DNA of 64,000 nt from Dipteronia dyeriana (Eukaryota; Streptophyta; Magnoliopsida; Sapindales; Sapindaceae). Below the pieces are notes generated by a model. That model searched no databases. It worked only from the letters and a program-made list of their open reading frames with translations, and had not been told where the DNA came from. The translations under genes and the position numbers were made by a program. Shown piece by piece: positions 1 to 10,660 of the stretch; position 1 is the stretch's first letter; every line of letters starts with the position of its first letter. The DNA lies in NCBI GenBank assembly GCA_032871835.1, contig CM065301.1, positions 35,720,405 to 35,784,404 on the forward strand, given 5' to 3'.

Positions 1-250
1 TCCAGCCAGCCTCATTAATACTATGCCCCTACAACATATTTTTCCAGATCATGGACCACGACCCACCATCATTAGCATTCAACAAAGAGCAGTTTGGATA
101 GTAGCAACTCTTCATGTCTTTAGCAGCTAGGGAATGGGGATTAACAATTAACCTCAAGCACTACTTTGTAAGAAAACCATAAGGTCAAGAAAACCCAAAC
201 CACCATTAGTCTTCCCCATACAAAGCTTGTCCCATGATCCCTAGTGTATT
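1..250 (-). pseudogene. LINE (L1-type) reverse-transcriptase C-terminal fragment
   Basis: Read on the minus strand, this stretch gives the linker that follows reverse transcriptase in plant non-LTR retrotransposons. A W-x-K-L-C-x-x-K-x-x-GGLGF-like segment lies near 190-235. It is followed, after a frame change, by an RLI-x-NPHSL-x-AKDMKS-like stretch and an S-W-S-M-IW segment. At least one stop and a frameshift are present. Only the distal part is visible because the window begins inside it. The family assignment rests on the motif pattern I recognise; no catalytic RT motif is in view. Confidence 0.6.
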
Positions 251-385
251 TTCCTCCAATAATCCGAGTTATCCCACTAAAATCGAGTACATAACCTCTA
301 TAAATCAGAAATCATTCCTTTAGAGTGTTGAACTAGACTCATCATATAGATTTGGATAGCTTTAACGACAGTCTTGATCGAAATC

Positions 386-732
386 CAGTGTTCGAAAATA
401 CGCGCCTAGGCAGTCTTCGTGCCGTCTCGATTAGGACAAAATGGGTCGTATTATGCGGCTGGTAAAAAAATGGACGATTTGACCATTTTGTCGGTCGATT
501 TTATCGATTAATCAGTCTAAACGGAGTCAAAGTCGTTTATATATCCTAGTTACATTATTTAAATTTTGATTTTTTTTAAGAGATTGAATATTAGTTTTGT
601 ATGTAGGAAAAATAATTAAAAATAAATAAATTATCGGCCGCCTAGTCGCCATCTAGTTGCTGCCTAGGCACCGCCTAGGCGCTAGGCACTGGGCTACCAC
701 CCGACTAACGCTTGACGTTTACTAGAACACTA
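386..732. mobile_element. hAT-type MITE, 347 bp
   Basis: The ends CAGTGTTC and GAACACTA are inverted apart from the first base. They are flanked by an 8-bp near-identical duplication, TCGAAATC (378-385) and ACGAAATC (733-740). An 8-bp target duplication is the hAT signature. The interior holds several CGCCTAGGC-like palindromic units around 630-695, a GC-rich patch in AT-rich surroundings. No coding capacity is seen. Confidence 0.65.
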
Positions 733-916
733 ACGAAATCCCATTACCCCAACAGAAAATAATTGTTTGTCAAGTAACTTGGACGACTAATTTAATATTA
801 TTCAAACTTTATACATTTAACCTTTAAATTTGTAGCATGATACGAGTTTAGTAAGATATGCAATTGAATGCTACATGAATGATAAAACAAGTTGAATAAA
901 AATTTATGGATCACGA

Positions 917-1548
917 AGGGGTGGGCGTTGATTGGATCAGTTCACTTTTAGAGTGAACCGAAAAAAAAACCGATATTATTCGGTTTTTAAAAAATCGATC
1001 CAATCCGATAAACTATACGATTGTCAACCAATCAAAAACTGATTGAACTGGACCGATTCGGTTTTAGGCCTATTGAGCTAAATTACGGGGTTTTAATTTA
1101 TGTTATGTGTTTTCATATTTTAGACCTATTGGACTGAATTTGGCTGCATTACAAAATATAATAAAATCTGCTATGGGTTGAAAATTTGAAAAAACACAAG
1201 TTTTTCATATAAAACTTAGAAAGATATTATCAGTTATCAAAACTCATTAAAAATCACTAAAAAATTGTTCTCAATTGTCAAAACTACAACCTGAACATTG
1301 AACCTGTTGTTGAGGGATTTAGGTTTACGGATTAGACGAGAGAGAGACAGAGAGCATTATGAAAAAAATAGGGAATTATATATATATACACACACCGGTT
1401 CTCGGTTTGATCCTTAGAATCGGAAACCAAACCGATGTATCCGGTTTTTGAAAATTTAAACCGAACCAAACAAGTATATTAGAGAAAACCGAAAAAAAAA
1501 TCAATTGAACCGGTACATTTCGACTTAATGGATTCTTATACAACCCCT
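917..1548. mobile_element. Probable hAT-type non-autonomous element, 632 bp
   Basis: The left end AGGGGTGGGC and the right end ACCCCT form a short inverted repeat. Flanks GATCACGA (909-916) and ATTCACGA (1549-1556) agree at six of eight positions. The interior carries several copies of AACCGA/TCGGTT in both orientations. The same motif recurs near the ends of the elements at 7251, 20040 and 39957. No protein is encoded. The terminal repeat is short, so the class is less certain than for the neighbours. Confidence 0.5.
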
Positions 1549-1842
1549 ATTCACGATTGCGTTAGGGTCAACGGATTGTAACGAAAAGTTGAAAATCAAC
1601 GAAATATAAAAACTTCAAATTCATGGCTCCAATTATTATTATCATTTTTTCAACAAAAAAAATAAATGTGGTCCCAATCAATAATTAAAATGGAGAATCA
1701 GCAATGTCACACATACTTTGTGTGACGCCCATGTAATGAATTTATTCCAATCAATCGGATAAAATCAAACCCGTCATGTATATCCCTTCAATATATATAT
1801 ATATATTATCACTTAACAAAACATTCTCAATCACTTATCAGC

Positions 1843-1956
1843 CACGTGTTACTCTCACATCTGCCTTGATCTCTTTCCATCACCACCACTCACGTCCTTC
1901 CACGTGTCTCCGATCCCACTAAATGTTCCGACAGATAAATCATATCATACCACGTG
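1843..1956. promoter_or_regulatory. Cluster of three G-box (CACGTG) sites
   Basis: Perfect CACGTG palindromes lie at 1843-1848, 1901-1906 and 1951-1956. Two have an ACGTGT context and the third is CCACGTGG. In plants this core is bound by bZIP and bHLH factors, and the ACGTG core with suitable flanks can act as an abscisic-acid response element. The cluster is about 2.1 kb upstream of the F-box start codon. Whether it controls that gene, or is left from another promoter, cannot be told from sequence. Confidence 0.5.
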
Positions 1957-2490
1957 GATTCTTCACTTTATTTATTTATTTATTTGAAAACCCTTTCCCT
2001 TTATTTTTAGGATTATTATGATTTTAATCCTTCTAATTAGCTTTAATCTGAGTTTGATCAACGTATTTTTAGAATTATTAAGTTTAGTCCAATAATTCCT
2101 TGACAATTTATATTTAAGTCTCTACCATTCAATTCCTTTAGATTTTCATTGATTTTCGTTATGTCAATAAGAGTATTATGGAAAATTTGATGAAAGCTGC
2201 TAGAAACTAGTTTGGAAGAAAGGTAAATTTGAAATTTAATAATTTAAAATTTTAAAATTAAAAAAAAAATTATATATATTAAAAATTAATATTACAAATA
2301 ATTAAAAAAAACAAATTAAAATTAAAATATAAAATCACACGCGTTAATCAACACCAAACCCTAACAAAAAATTTCCTCTATCTCTCTCTCTCACTCATTC
2401 ATCATCAACATCAAAACCTCCTAACACCTAAGTGGCGACGGCATCTGAAGCGAAGATGACCAAAAGCAGCAACGACGACGACGACCGGAT

Positions 2491-2535
2491 CTCTCTCTTC
2501 TTCTTCTTCTTCTTCTTCTTCTTCTTCTTCTTTCT
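2491..2535. repeat. CTT microsatellite
   Basis: About 13 nearly uninterrupted CTT/TTC units follow a CT-rich stretch. No other function is apparent. Confidence 0.85.
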
Positions 2536-3951
2536 TGGCTTCGGGGTGGTCGACAATGGTGATTGATGGTGGTGGTGGTGAGATTGATGAATCTAGAGAG
2601 ATGAGATGAGATCAGAGGTCGGTGGGGGTAGAAAGAGAGATATGTTGTTCACACCACACTAGACACCACTAGATCTATGCTACATTTCTTTTTATTTTTA
2701 TTTTATATTTTTTTATTGAGCTATGGAAAGATCTTTCCGGATCTTTTTAAGTTTTTTTTTAATCAGTTTAATTTTTGATAAAGTCCAAATCCCTTCTTCT
2801 AGGTTTCTTTTTTATAAGTTGTTTTTGTTTGATGGAGATATTTAAAATTCCTTATAGATCTCTTATAAGTTTTTTTATTTATAAATATTTTGTGTTTTGA
2901 TAATTATTTTGTTTCAATTTATCGAAATTTGGCGAGAAACCTTAGTTTCAATTTACCAAAAATTAACCTCAACAATTTGTACAACTCTATGATTTTATTT
3001 TAATTTTGTTATAGAAGATTTGTGGTTTATTTTTTCTGCAATTTGATTGAAGATGAATCAATGAAAGGGTTGAGTTTGCTTACTGTTTTTCAACATAAAC
3101 ATTTCTTGAATTTAGTTGAGAATAAAGATTGAAGTTTATGGAATATTTTTTAAAAATTTATATCGATGGTTATTAGAAATTGGATAAGGAATATCTTGTG
3201 TTGATTTAATAAGTGGATGCATAGATCTGTCAAAAAATAATAAGTAAGTTTGTTATTTGTATGAAGATAATGATGAATTGGTGATGAATTTTGTGTTTAT
3301 ATAATTTCTGGAAAAAACAAATGATGATGATAATGATGAATTGGGGATGAATTTTTGTTTTTAATATGATTTCCGGAAAAAAAAAGTAACCATTTTTTGA
3401 ATTTAAAAAAATGGATTTGGTGGAGAAATCCATTTTTTGAAATTAATTCATTTAATTATTATTATTATTTTTAATTAGTTTTCTATATGTTTTAATTTTA
3501 AATTTAATTTATTTTCATTCTTTATTTTTATTTAATTAAATACGAAATTATGATATTATTCTTCATCAGAAACCTCCATCAAAGGTATTACGGTTATTGT
3601 AACCTTTGACAACTGTATTCCATTTATTTTTACATAATTTTTAATAGAATGAATAACTTAATAATTCTAAAAATTAGCGTTTAAAACCCAAATAACTATA
3701 AATCAAAGGGACTAAAATCTTACTATCTATCTTACCTTATCTGATTTTATAACAATCAGTCAAAAACACAATAAATACCGACGGATATTTACATAGTTGT
3801 ACAGAAATCTCGAGCTACACAAATACAATATCTAATCGTCCGATAAAAGACAGCCACCTCATCGGAATTTTAATAAATTCGTGGCGTTTTCCTTCTACGG
3901 TCGGTGAGATTAAACCGTGACGGATTTCTGTTATCTAACGGTTTTTATTCT

Positions 3952-3959
3952 TATAAATA
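3952..3959 (+). promoter_or_regulatory. TATA box of the F-box/kelch gene
   Basis: TATAAATA lies 87 bp before the ATG at 4046. Plant TATA boxes sit roughly 30 bp before the start of transcription, so transcripts would begin near 3985 and carry a leader of about 60 nt. Confidence 0.65.
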
Positions 3960-4045
3960 CAAGTGTCGATCTTCGACTTCTAGAGAAAACCTAAAATTTT
4001 TTTTTTAAGAATTTTAAAGTGATGTGTTGATTTTGGCTAGTGAAA

Positions 4046-5101
4046 ATGGAAAATCGAAATCCAGAGTTTACTGAGTTGATCCCGAGTTTGCCGGAGGAAC
4101 TGGGTCTCGAATGCCTGACTCGGCTGCCGTACGCGGCTCACTGGGTCGCTTCCGGCGTCTGCCAGCGGTGGCGCGATCTTATACGGAGCAGAGAGTTCTA
4201 TTACCATCGGAAGCGATTCGGGTACACCCGGAAAGTTGCTTGTTTGGTTCAGGCGGTAAGTGGCGGGTCGAAGGAATCGGATTGTCTGAAACCGGGTGGT
4301 GGTTCGCCGAGTTACGGGCTGACGACGTTCGACCAGGTGGGTCGGGTTTGGGACAGGATTGATCCGGTTCCGGAGCACCCGAATGGGTTGCCGTTGTTTT
4401 GTCAGTTGGCTGGATGTGAAGGGAAGCTGGTGGTTATGGGTGGCTGGGACCCAGAGAGTTATGATCCGGTTACCGTGGTGTTCGTTTTCGACTTTGCGTT
4501 GCGGCAGTGGAGGAGAGGGAAGGATATGCCGGGGAAGATGTCGTTTTTCGCCGTCGGGTCGTATGCGGGTCGGGTTTATGTTGCTGGTGGGCATGACGAG
4601 AACAAGAACTCATTGAGAACTGGGTGGGTGTATGACTTGACCCTAGATGAGTGGACCGAGTTGCCCTGTATGAGTCAAGAGCGAGACGAGTGCGAAGGAG
4701 TTGTGATCGGGGAGGATTTCTGGGTGGTCAGTGGCTACAAGACCAACAATCAAGGCGGTTTCGATGGTTCCGCAGATGTGTTTAGTTTTGGATCGGGCCA
4801 ATGGAAAAGGGTGGTGGGGGTTTGGAAACCGGGTCGTTGTCCAAGATCAAACGTGGGTGTGGGCAGAGACGGAAAGTTAATGAGTTGGTCCGGGTTTGAC
4901 CCTTCCATCCAAGTCGGGTCGTGCGGAGTGATATTAGGTGGGCGGGTGTTCGTAACCGGGTCAGAGTATCAAGGAGCATCAAATGGGTTTTATGTGGGTG
5001 AAATGGTAATTAATGAAGGTGAAAAGGTTAAATTGGAGAAAATTCAAGTGAGTGATGAATTTTCTGGTTTTATTCAATCTGGGTGTTGTGTTGAAATTTA
5101 G
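4046..5101 (+). CDS. F-box/kelch-repeat protein, KMD/KFB type (SCF substrate adaptor)
   Basis: An intact, intron-less reading frame of 351 codons. The same frame extends two codons upstream to a GTG at 4040, but the first ATG is at 4046 and I take it as the start. Residues about 10-50 form an F-box (TELIPSLPEELGLECLTRLP, then VCQRWRDLI), which binds the SKP1-like subunit of an SCF ubiquitin ligase. Residues about 123-265 carry degenerate kelch repeats, recognisable by GGWD, AGGHD and a recurring Y/F-D-x(6)-W pattern, which would form the substrate-binding propeller. Length and architecture match the Arabidopsis KISS ME DEADLY/KFB family (At1g80440, At1g15670, At2g44130, At3g59940). Known targets there are type-B response regulators of cytokinin signalling and phenylalanine ammonia-lyase. 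The N-terminus resembles the KFB39/KFB50 branch more, which is my inference. The gene is markedly more GC-rich than its surroundings, with no frame damage. Confidence 0.92.
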   Translation: MENRNPEFTELIPSLPEELGLECLTRLPYAAHWVASGVCQRWRDLIRSREFYYHRKRFGYTRKVACLVQAVSGGSKESDCLKPGGGSPSYGLTTFDQVGRVWDRIDPVPEHPNGLPLFCQLAGCEGKLVVMGGWDPESYDPVTVVFVFDFALRQWRRGKDMPGKMSFFAVGSYAGRVYVAGGHDENKNSLRTGWVYDLTLDEWTELPCMSQERDECEGVVIGEDFWVVSGYKTNNQGGFDGSADVFSFGSGQWKRVVGVWKPGRCPRSNVGVGRDGKLMSWSGFDPSIQVGSCGVILGGRVFVTGSEYQGASNGFYVGEMVINEGEKVKLEKIQVSDEFSGFIQSGCCVEI

Positions 5102-5590
5102 TAGTGATTTGAAAAAAAAAAGGTGTAATTTTTGTAGTTACTACATATATTTTTTTTTTTCTCTTATAGAAATAATAGAACCACAGAATTTATGGTTTCT
5201 GTAATCTTACCTAAATTTTGATACACATTTGTATTCGAGTACTATTGAATGTCCTGATTTTGGTAAGTTTTGGTATTTAAAAACAAAAGGCATAATTGTA
5301 AAAAATTCAATCCGATAAAATTATGCGTTCACATTGATACCACTCAAAGTGTGAGTTCGAATCAATGAATCAAATACGGTCTCTTTGAAATTGAAAAATA
5401 TGGTTGGATACATTATAAAACAAGCTCGATGATGTATTGATGTGTTTGACTTTATTGGTGACGAGTTTTCGACCATGTGATGTGCTTTGAATGTTTTTTT
5501 TTTTGTTTAAATTGTTGGATAGAGAAGCACACAAACACTTATCGGATAAGAAAAGGGTTTATATATATATATTTATCGAGGATCTTGAAT
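5102..5590. other. 3' flank of the F-box gene
   Basis: AT-rich sequence with no gene. The 3' untranslated region of the F-box transcript should end somewhere here, but no canonical AATAAA is visible close to the stop; AATAAT near 5170 is the nearest candidate. The remainder is unremarkable. Confidence 0.4.
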
Positions 5591-5925
5591 TTCGTTCAAA
5601 CACATGTCCTCCTCCAATAGAGTGATGTGTCATGACCTATTTATTAGTTGTTATAGAGTATAACAGATAGAAAACCCTGGCTCACACCCTGACCTCATAA
5701 GGCCTATTTGTTGGTTGTTGTAAAGTAGTATAGATAGGAAACCTCAGCCCACACTCCCGACCTTACAAGGATGCAAGCCGGTAAATCAGAACTCACATTC
5801 ATCTGGGTAGGATTCGAACTACTTACCTGGGAGTCACACATGCCCCAAGTTTGTCCTCCCACCAATTGAGTTAATGCCTTGAGGGATGACCTCAAGTGAG
5901 TTACCAAGGTTGAACCAAGAATGTC
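5590..5925 (-). repeat. tRNA-derived SINE-like repeat, copy 1
   Basis: On the minus strand a tRNA-like head is visible. An A-box-like TTAACTCAATTGGTGG (about 5857-5872) is followed by a B-box-like AGTTCGAATCC (about 5810-5820), the two halves of an internal RNA polymerase III promoter. A segment of about 67 bp downstream is tandemly duplicated (about 5635-5701 and 5702-5769). A second copy of the repeat lies 0.4 kb away in the same orientation. The ends are not sharply defined and I could not see target duplications. Confidence 0.55.
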
Positions 5926-6074
5926 CCTGAATTACCAAGACAACCACTTAAGGGGTTTTTTTTTTCAGGTAAGAAAAAGTTGCAAGTGTTAGTTACAAAA
6001 AGCGATTTTGTGTGGATTCAATATATGATTGTGTGTACTTTTTTCTTTTTCTTTTTTTGGTATTAATGATCCCG

Positions 6075-6345
6075 GACTCCGTCTAGACACCTATTCACAT
6101 GTCCTTCTCCAACTGCATGACACGCCATGGCCAATTTGTTTGTTGTTGTGGAGTAAGATAGATAGGAAATCCCGGTCCATACCCCTGGCCTCACAAAGGT
6201 GCAAACTAGTAAATCAGAACTCGCATTCATCTAGGTAGGATTCAAACAGCTGACATGGGAGTCACATGTGCCTCAAGCTCGTCCTTCCACCAACTGAGTT
6301 AGCCCCCTAATGGTTGGCCTCAAAGTAATGCCAAGAGTAAAACCA
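6075..6345 (-). repeat. tRNA-derived SINE-like repeat, copy 2
   Basis: Matches copy 1 along most of its length but has only one copy of the 67-bp segment. On the minus strand, TAACTCAGTTGGTGG (about 6287-6301) and TTTGAATCC (about 6238-6248) correspond to the A and B boxes. A T-rich run on the plus strand at about 6038-6058 would be the A-rich 3' tail on the minus strand. Confidence 0.55.
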
Positions 6346-6376
6346 TGGACTCGAGTTTCATCCTAAACCTTGGACT

Positions 6377-6801
6377 TAGGGATGATAATTTGACCCGTAC
6401 CTACGGACACTCACCCAAACCCGACCCTGTAAGGTCGGGTTTGGGTGGTGAATTTACTATCCGTGAACCCACAAACCAGTAAACCCATTTAAATATAAAT
6501 TATATAATATTTATTATTTAAAATATTATAAATTTAAACTCCAACGGAAACTTTTTAACCATATAAAGAATAAAATATAAAAATTTAACTCATTCTAAGT
6601 TTGAGAATTATAATTCTCAACTCTCATTTACATATAAACAAAGTTGAACTTTGCATCCTTGTATTTTCAACGTGGAAATTTTAAAGCCCCATATTGAAAA
6701 AACAAGGGTGTCTTAGTTCTATCATTTGCTATAAATATATATATATATATAATGTGTTTGACCTCTTGTTTCAATTAAGAAATACACATTATATAGTGAA
6801 A

Positions 6802-6854
<53 letters not shown>

Positions 6855-7183
6855 ATTGACCTCTTGTTTCAATTAAAAAATACATTTGAAATAAGTTAAA
6901 GTTTTCACTATATTAAGTGTTTTTAATCTTTAAAATTCTAATATTTCATATTTAAATAATATAGAAATATTATTAAAAATTAGTGGGTTTGCAGGTGTGA
7001 TCTGTGGATCCGCTTAGTTTCACGAGTTGATGGACGGATGTATAATCATCCCAAAACCCACAGGTGAAAAACGAACCTGTTTATTTTTACTAGTTCATGG
7101 ACGAACATGAGTGAGAAAATTTTTTACGGGTGTGGGTTTGAATTTTAAAAAACCCGTCCAAGCCCGACCCATTGTCATCCCTA
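6377..7183. mobile_element. hAT-type non-autonomous element, 807 bp
   Basis: TAGGGATGATAAT at the left and ATTGTCATCCCTA at the right are inverted repeats with one mismatch. They are flanked by CTTGGACT (6369-6376) and CTTGGATC (7184-7191), which share six of eight bases. Stretches resembling GACCCGTACC and AACCCGTCC lie just inside both ends. A TA microsatellite occupies about 6806-6846. No coding capacity. Confidence 0.75.
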
Positions 7184-7933
7184 CTTGGATCACTGATGCA
7201 ACTACCAGTTGGTTTACTTTTTTCTTTTTTTTTGTTAAGTTGTACAAGAGTCTAGAGGTGTCCACGATTTGGTTAAACCGACGGTTATAAACTGAAATCG
7301 AATGGAAAAAAACGAAACTGAAACTGAAACCGTATCCGAAATCGACGGTTACAAAATCGGTTGTAAACCAGTTTTGAGTCGGTTCGGTTAGAGATGTCCA
7401 AACCGCCTAAAACCGACGGTTGAAATACCAATTTTATATATAATATTTTTAAAATAAAAATCACCCAACTAATCAAACGACGACACCTGGCAGTGAATTT
7501 GAAATCAAAATGGAAGTGATCGTTGGCATTGTAGCGTTGGTAATTAAAATAAAATAAAAAATAATGAATCAACCAATAAAAGGCTGCCACGTGGCACGTT
7601 GTTTGAAAAAGAAAATTAGTTGATCGTTGCAGGAAGATGAACGGTCATCTTCTCCAACGAACACTAATTTTTTTCCCCTTAATTCATATAATTGTAAAGA
7701 TACTCATCCACTGTAATTCTATAAATAACCTCCACACTTCATTTTTCTTCACACCACTCTCAACTTCTCTCAATCTCAAATTCTCAATTCTCTCTACATT
7801 CTACAATTTTATTTTATTCTCAGTTCTCATATAAATTAATAAATATATATTTCTTCTATTTTTTTTACAATAATCTATAATTTACTTACGATCATCTATT
7901 TTTTTACTATTATTTTTTATAATTTATTTTTCA

Positions 7934-10660
7934 ATGGCAAGTGGGGGAGAAGGTTCAAGGAATTTGGACAAAGGAAATGGTTCATTGCAAGATTTGTTGG
8001 AATATGAAGGTGATGATGACAGTTACAGTGAATGACTTTACCACGAGTTCCTTCAGGGTGTGTTTGGCATGGAGATGAGACATGATAAGGCGGGACGAGA
8101 CAGGACAGGACATGATGTTCCATATTGTGTTTGGAAGGTCTGAGACAGAACTGTTAACTGTACTGTTATGCGTTTGGTATGACTGGGACAAGACGGGATA
8201 AGATGTTCAAATGACCAGAATACCCCTAATATTATATATATATATGTATATATAATATTATAATAATTATTATTATATATATATATATATATTATAATTT
8301 ATATATTATATATTATTAATATATAATATATATAATACATATAATATATTATTAATATTTATAAGTACATATATTAATATAATATAATATATATTATAAT
8401 ATATGTAATAGTATATATTATTAAACATGTTGTAATTTTTTGAAAATTTAATTGTAAAGTAGTCTTTTTTACTTGTCCTATGTCATGGGACAAGCTTGTC
8501 ATAGGGTCTTGGGTGGGATAAAAATTGGTGTTTTTTGTCCCACCTGGTCCCGTCCAGTCCCATACTTAAGACGCGCCAAACGTAGGACAAGAGAAAATTG
8601 TCTCACCTTGTCCCGTCTCGTCCCATGTACCAAACGCACCATCGAGGTCAATTTGGATCCGATCTCCCTCATAATCCTAATCCCCCTCTAATAATTTCTG
8701 AGCCAAATCCCAATACCCCCATTAGTAATGAAAATCTATTACCCATTCTACCATCTCGCCCTCTTCAGAAGAATTTGATGCAGGTGAAAAAGAAAAGTCG
8801 TTGAAGTCCGATCTCTTCAAATTGCATAAGAAGAAAATTCAGTTAGATGACGAAACGATCAAAATCAAGTGCAATTACTGCCCAGAACATGCAAGAACAA
8901 TAAATCCTTTGTATATGGCACGTACTGGGTCTATATTAGGAAAAATCACATGTTCGAATCGGTGAAGGCTAGTAACCAAGCATAAATCTCCAGGTACGGA
9001 ACCTTTACTAATCAATTATTTCATTATACATCTAAAAAATTAAGGAAGAATTACCAGTAATGGTTGCAATAGAACATTTAACCTTTTAGTTTTGGTGAGA
9101 AAGTAGGTTTGTTAATTATTATCAAACTACATTAAATCCTGTAATGCAACCTGTTCCTAGAGTCACTCTCACACATGCACTATTTTCCATTTACAAAAGA
9201 GAAAAAAAAATCAATTGAAATATTTTTTTTTATCAATTTCAACGTTGTGTTTCCGTATGTGCCGACATATTGACCAACAATTTGGTAGCCACCATTACAT
9301 GGGTGTGACATGTCATTATATTGATAATGATTGGATCATGTAAAAAATAATTATTGTATTTCGTATTTTCGATAAATCACATACAGTTTAAAATATTTTT
9401 TGACTCCTTAAAATTATTTTTGAAGAGTTTCTTATCAAAAACAAATTTTTACAATTGGTTTTGATAATGATGCAAACAATACCGCATCTATTCTTATGTT
9501 ACTATAATTGTGCAATCCCTATTTTGGGGGTAAATTATTTCATCGAAGATGTGTATGTCATGTTTTAAATTTGTGTGTTCAAACTGAATTACAAATTCTT
9601 TCTACTTATATTAGACCAATTAGAGATAGTATTAACTATATTTGGAGGCACAACAAAGTCCAGAAACAATGGTTAAAATTTTGCTCTCAAAATAGTATGT
9701 CCCATTAATTTTTCTCGAGATATTAGTACTCATTGGAATTCAACTTATAAATTGCTTAGTGAAAGTGTTGAATATAAGGAATTATTAGTTTCTTTTATTG
9801 CTTATAACGTTCCTTCAATTTCTCTTCACTTAAAGCATTGAGATGCATGTATAAAAATTATTGAATTGTTACGTGTTTTTAATAATGCTATCAGTGCTTT
9901 AGCTGGTGTTTACTATCCCACTACTCATTTATTTCTTATTCAAAGTGTTAATATTGCCAGTGTATCCAGTGAATGTGAATTCGATGTTCAATTGAGTGAA
10001 TGTGTTGCTGCCATGAAAACAAAATGACTACAGTAGTATGGAGAGATTCCAAATATTTACTTGATTGCATCATGTTTTGATCCACGCTTTAAATTAAAAT
10101 GTTTGTAGGGTTATTTAACTAATTACTATAATAGTTTAGGAATAGAATTTGTTATTCTTAGTTGTTGTAATTCCGTTAAGACTTTGCTATATGAATTATA
10201 TGATGAATATCTCAGAATATAAGGTCCATCTTTGAACATTGAGGTTTCACAACCCCAACCCACATCTGATGGTACTGCTACTTTTTCAAGATTTAAATTA
10301 AAATGTTTAGAGGATCGATTGTTTTTCGATAGGGCCAAAAAATTATGAACATTTTCTCCATCCTCATCTGACTTGATTTTTGAGCTTGACCGATATTTAC
10401 AAACCAATCATGAACTTTAAGAAGATAGTTAAATTCGTATCCAAGTTTGGTGGAAGGATCATGAACAGGTATTTCCAATTTTTACTATTATTGCCAAACA
10501 AATTCTTAGAACATTGGTTTCTACCATTGGTGTGGAACAAGAATTTAGTGCAGGTGGAAATATTTTAAAACCAAGACGGTCGATTCTGTGTCCATAATTA
10601 CTTGAAGCCCAAGTGTGTGTTGATGATTGGACAATGACAAAATCCAAACAATAAGAACTC
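7934..10660 (+). pseudogene. hAT superfamily transposase pseudogene
   Basis: The frame opens with ATG at 7934 (MASGGEGSRNLDKGNG), is cut by a MITE at about 8050-8645, then resumes. A BED-type zinc-finger remnant is visible near 8870-8985 (KCNYC, later VTKHKS). The catalytic region is recognisable in pieces: FVNYYQTTLNPVMQPVPR (near 9107), HYIDNDW (near 9320), then HRRCVCHVLNL (near 9545). FDPRFKLK lies near 10080. The C-terminal dimerisation domain is clear at about 10380-10640: VWWKDHEQVFPIFTIIAK, then STIGVEQEFSAGG, then RRSIL. Many stops and frameshifts are spread through it, so no functional enzyme is made. Family placement (Ac/Tam3-like) is from the dimerisation motif. Confidence 0.85.
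8054..8644. mobile_element. MITE inserted in the hAT transposase
   Basis: The ends GGGTGTGTTTGG and CCAAACGCACC are inverted repeats whose similarity extends inward for about 45 bp through GAGACATGATAAGG/CGTCTCGTCCC-like stretches. The core (about 8230-8420) is almost pure A/T. The insertion splits the transposase between its N-terminal acidic stretch and the BED finger. The flanks GAGTTC and GAGGTC are a weak candidate duplication. Superfamily undecided (hAT or PIF/Harbinger). Confidence 0.6.

Larger units (their letters stand above)
1549..3951. other. AT-rich intergenic region upstream of the F-box gene
   Basis: I see no convincing gene. Contents are a cluster of three CACGTG boxes (1843-1956), a CTT microsatellite (about 2491-2535), and an imperfect duplication of about 60 bp (3268-3384). 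A perfect 13-bp-stem hairpin lies at 3406-3438. A short ATG frame of about 38 codons near 2456 is mostly the CTT tract, read as poly-Phe, so I do not call it a gene. Confidence 0.6.

Noticed and set aside
4037..4594. 185-codon frame on the minus strand opposite the F-box gene
   Set aside because: It is the antisense shadow of a GC-rich coding region; composition is Pro/Arg/Thr-rich with no motif, and the plus-strand protein has clear domains.
5340..5390. GTTCGAATC near 5353 as a tRNA gene or third SINE head
   Set aside because: There is a B-box-like string only; no A box at the right distance and no cloverleaf can be drawn.
7285..7590. 101-codon minus-strand frame near the left end of the hAT element
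   Set aside because: It is derived from the subterminal AACCGA-type repeats and AT-rich DNA; the element's transposase is on the plus strand further in.
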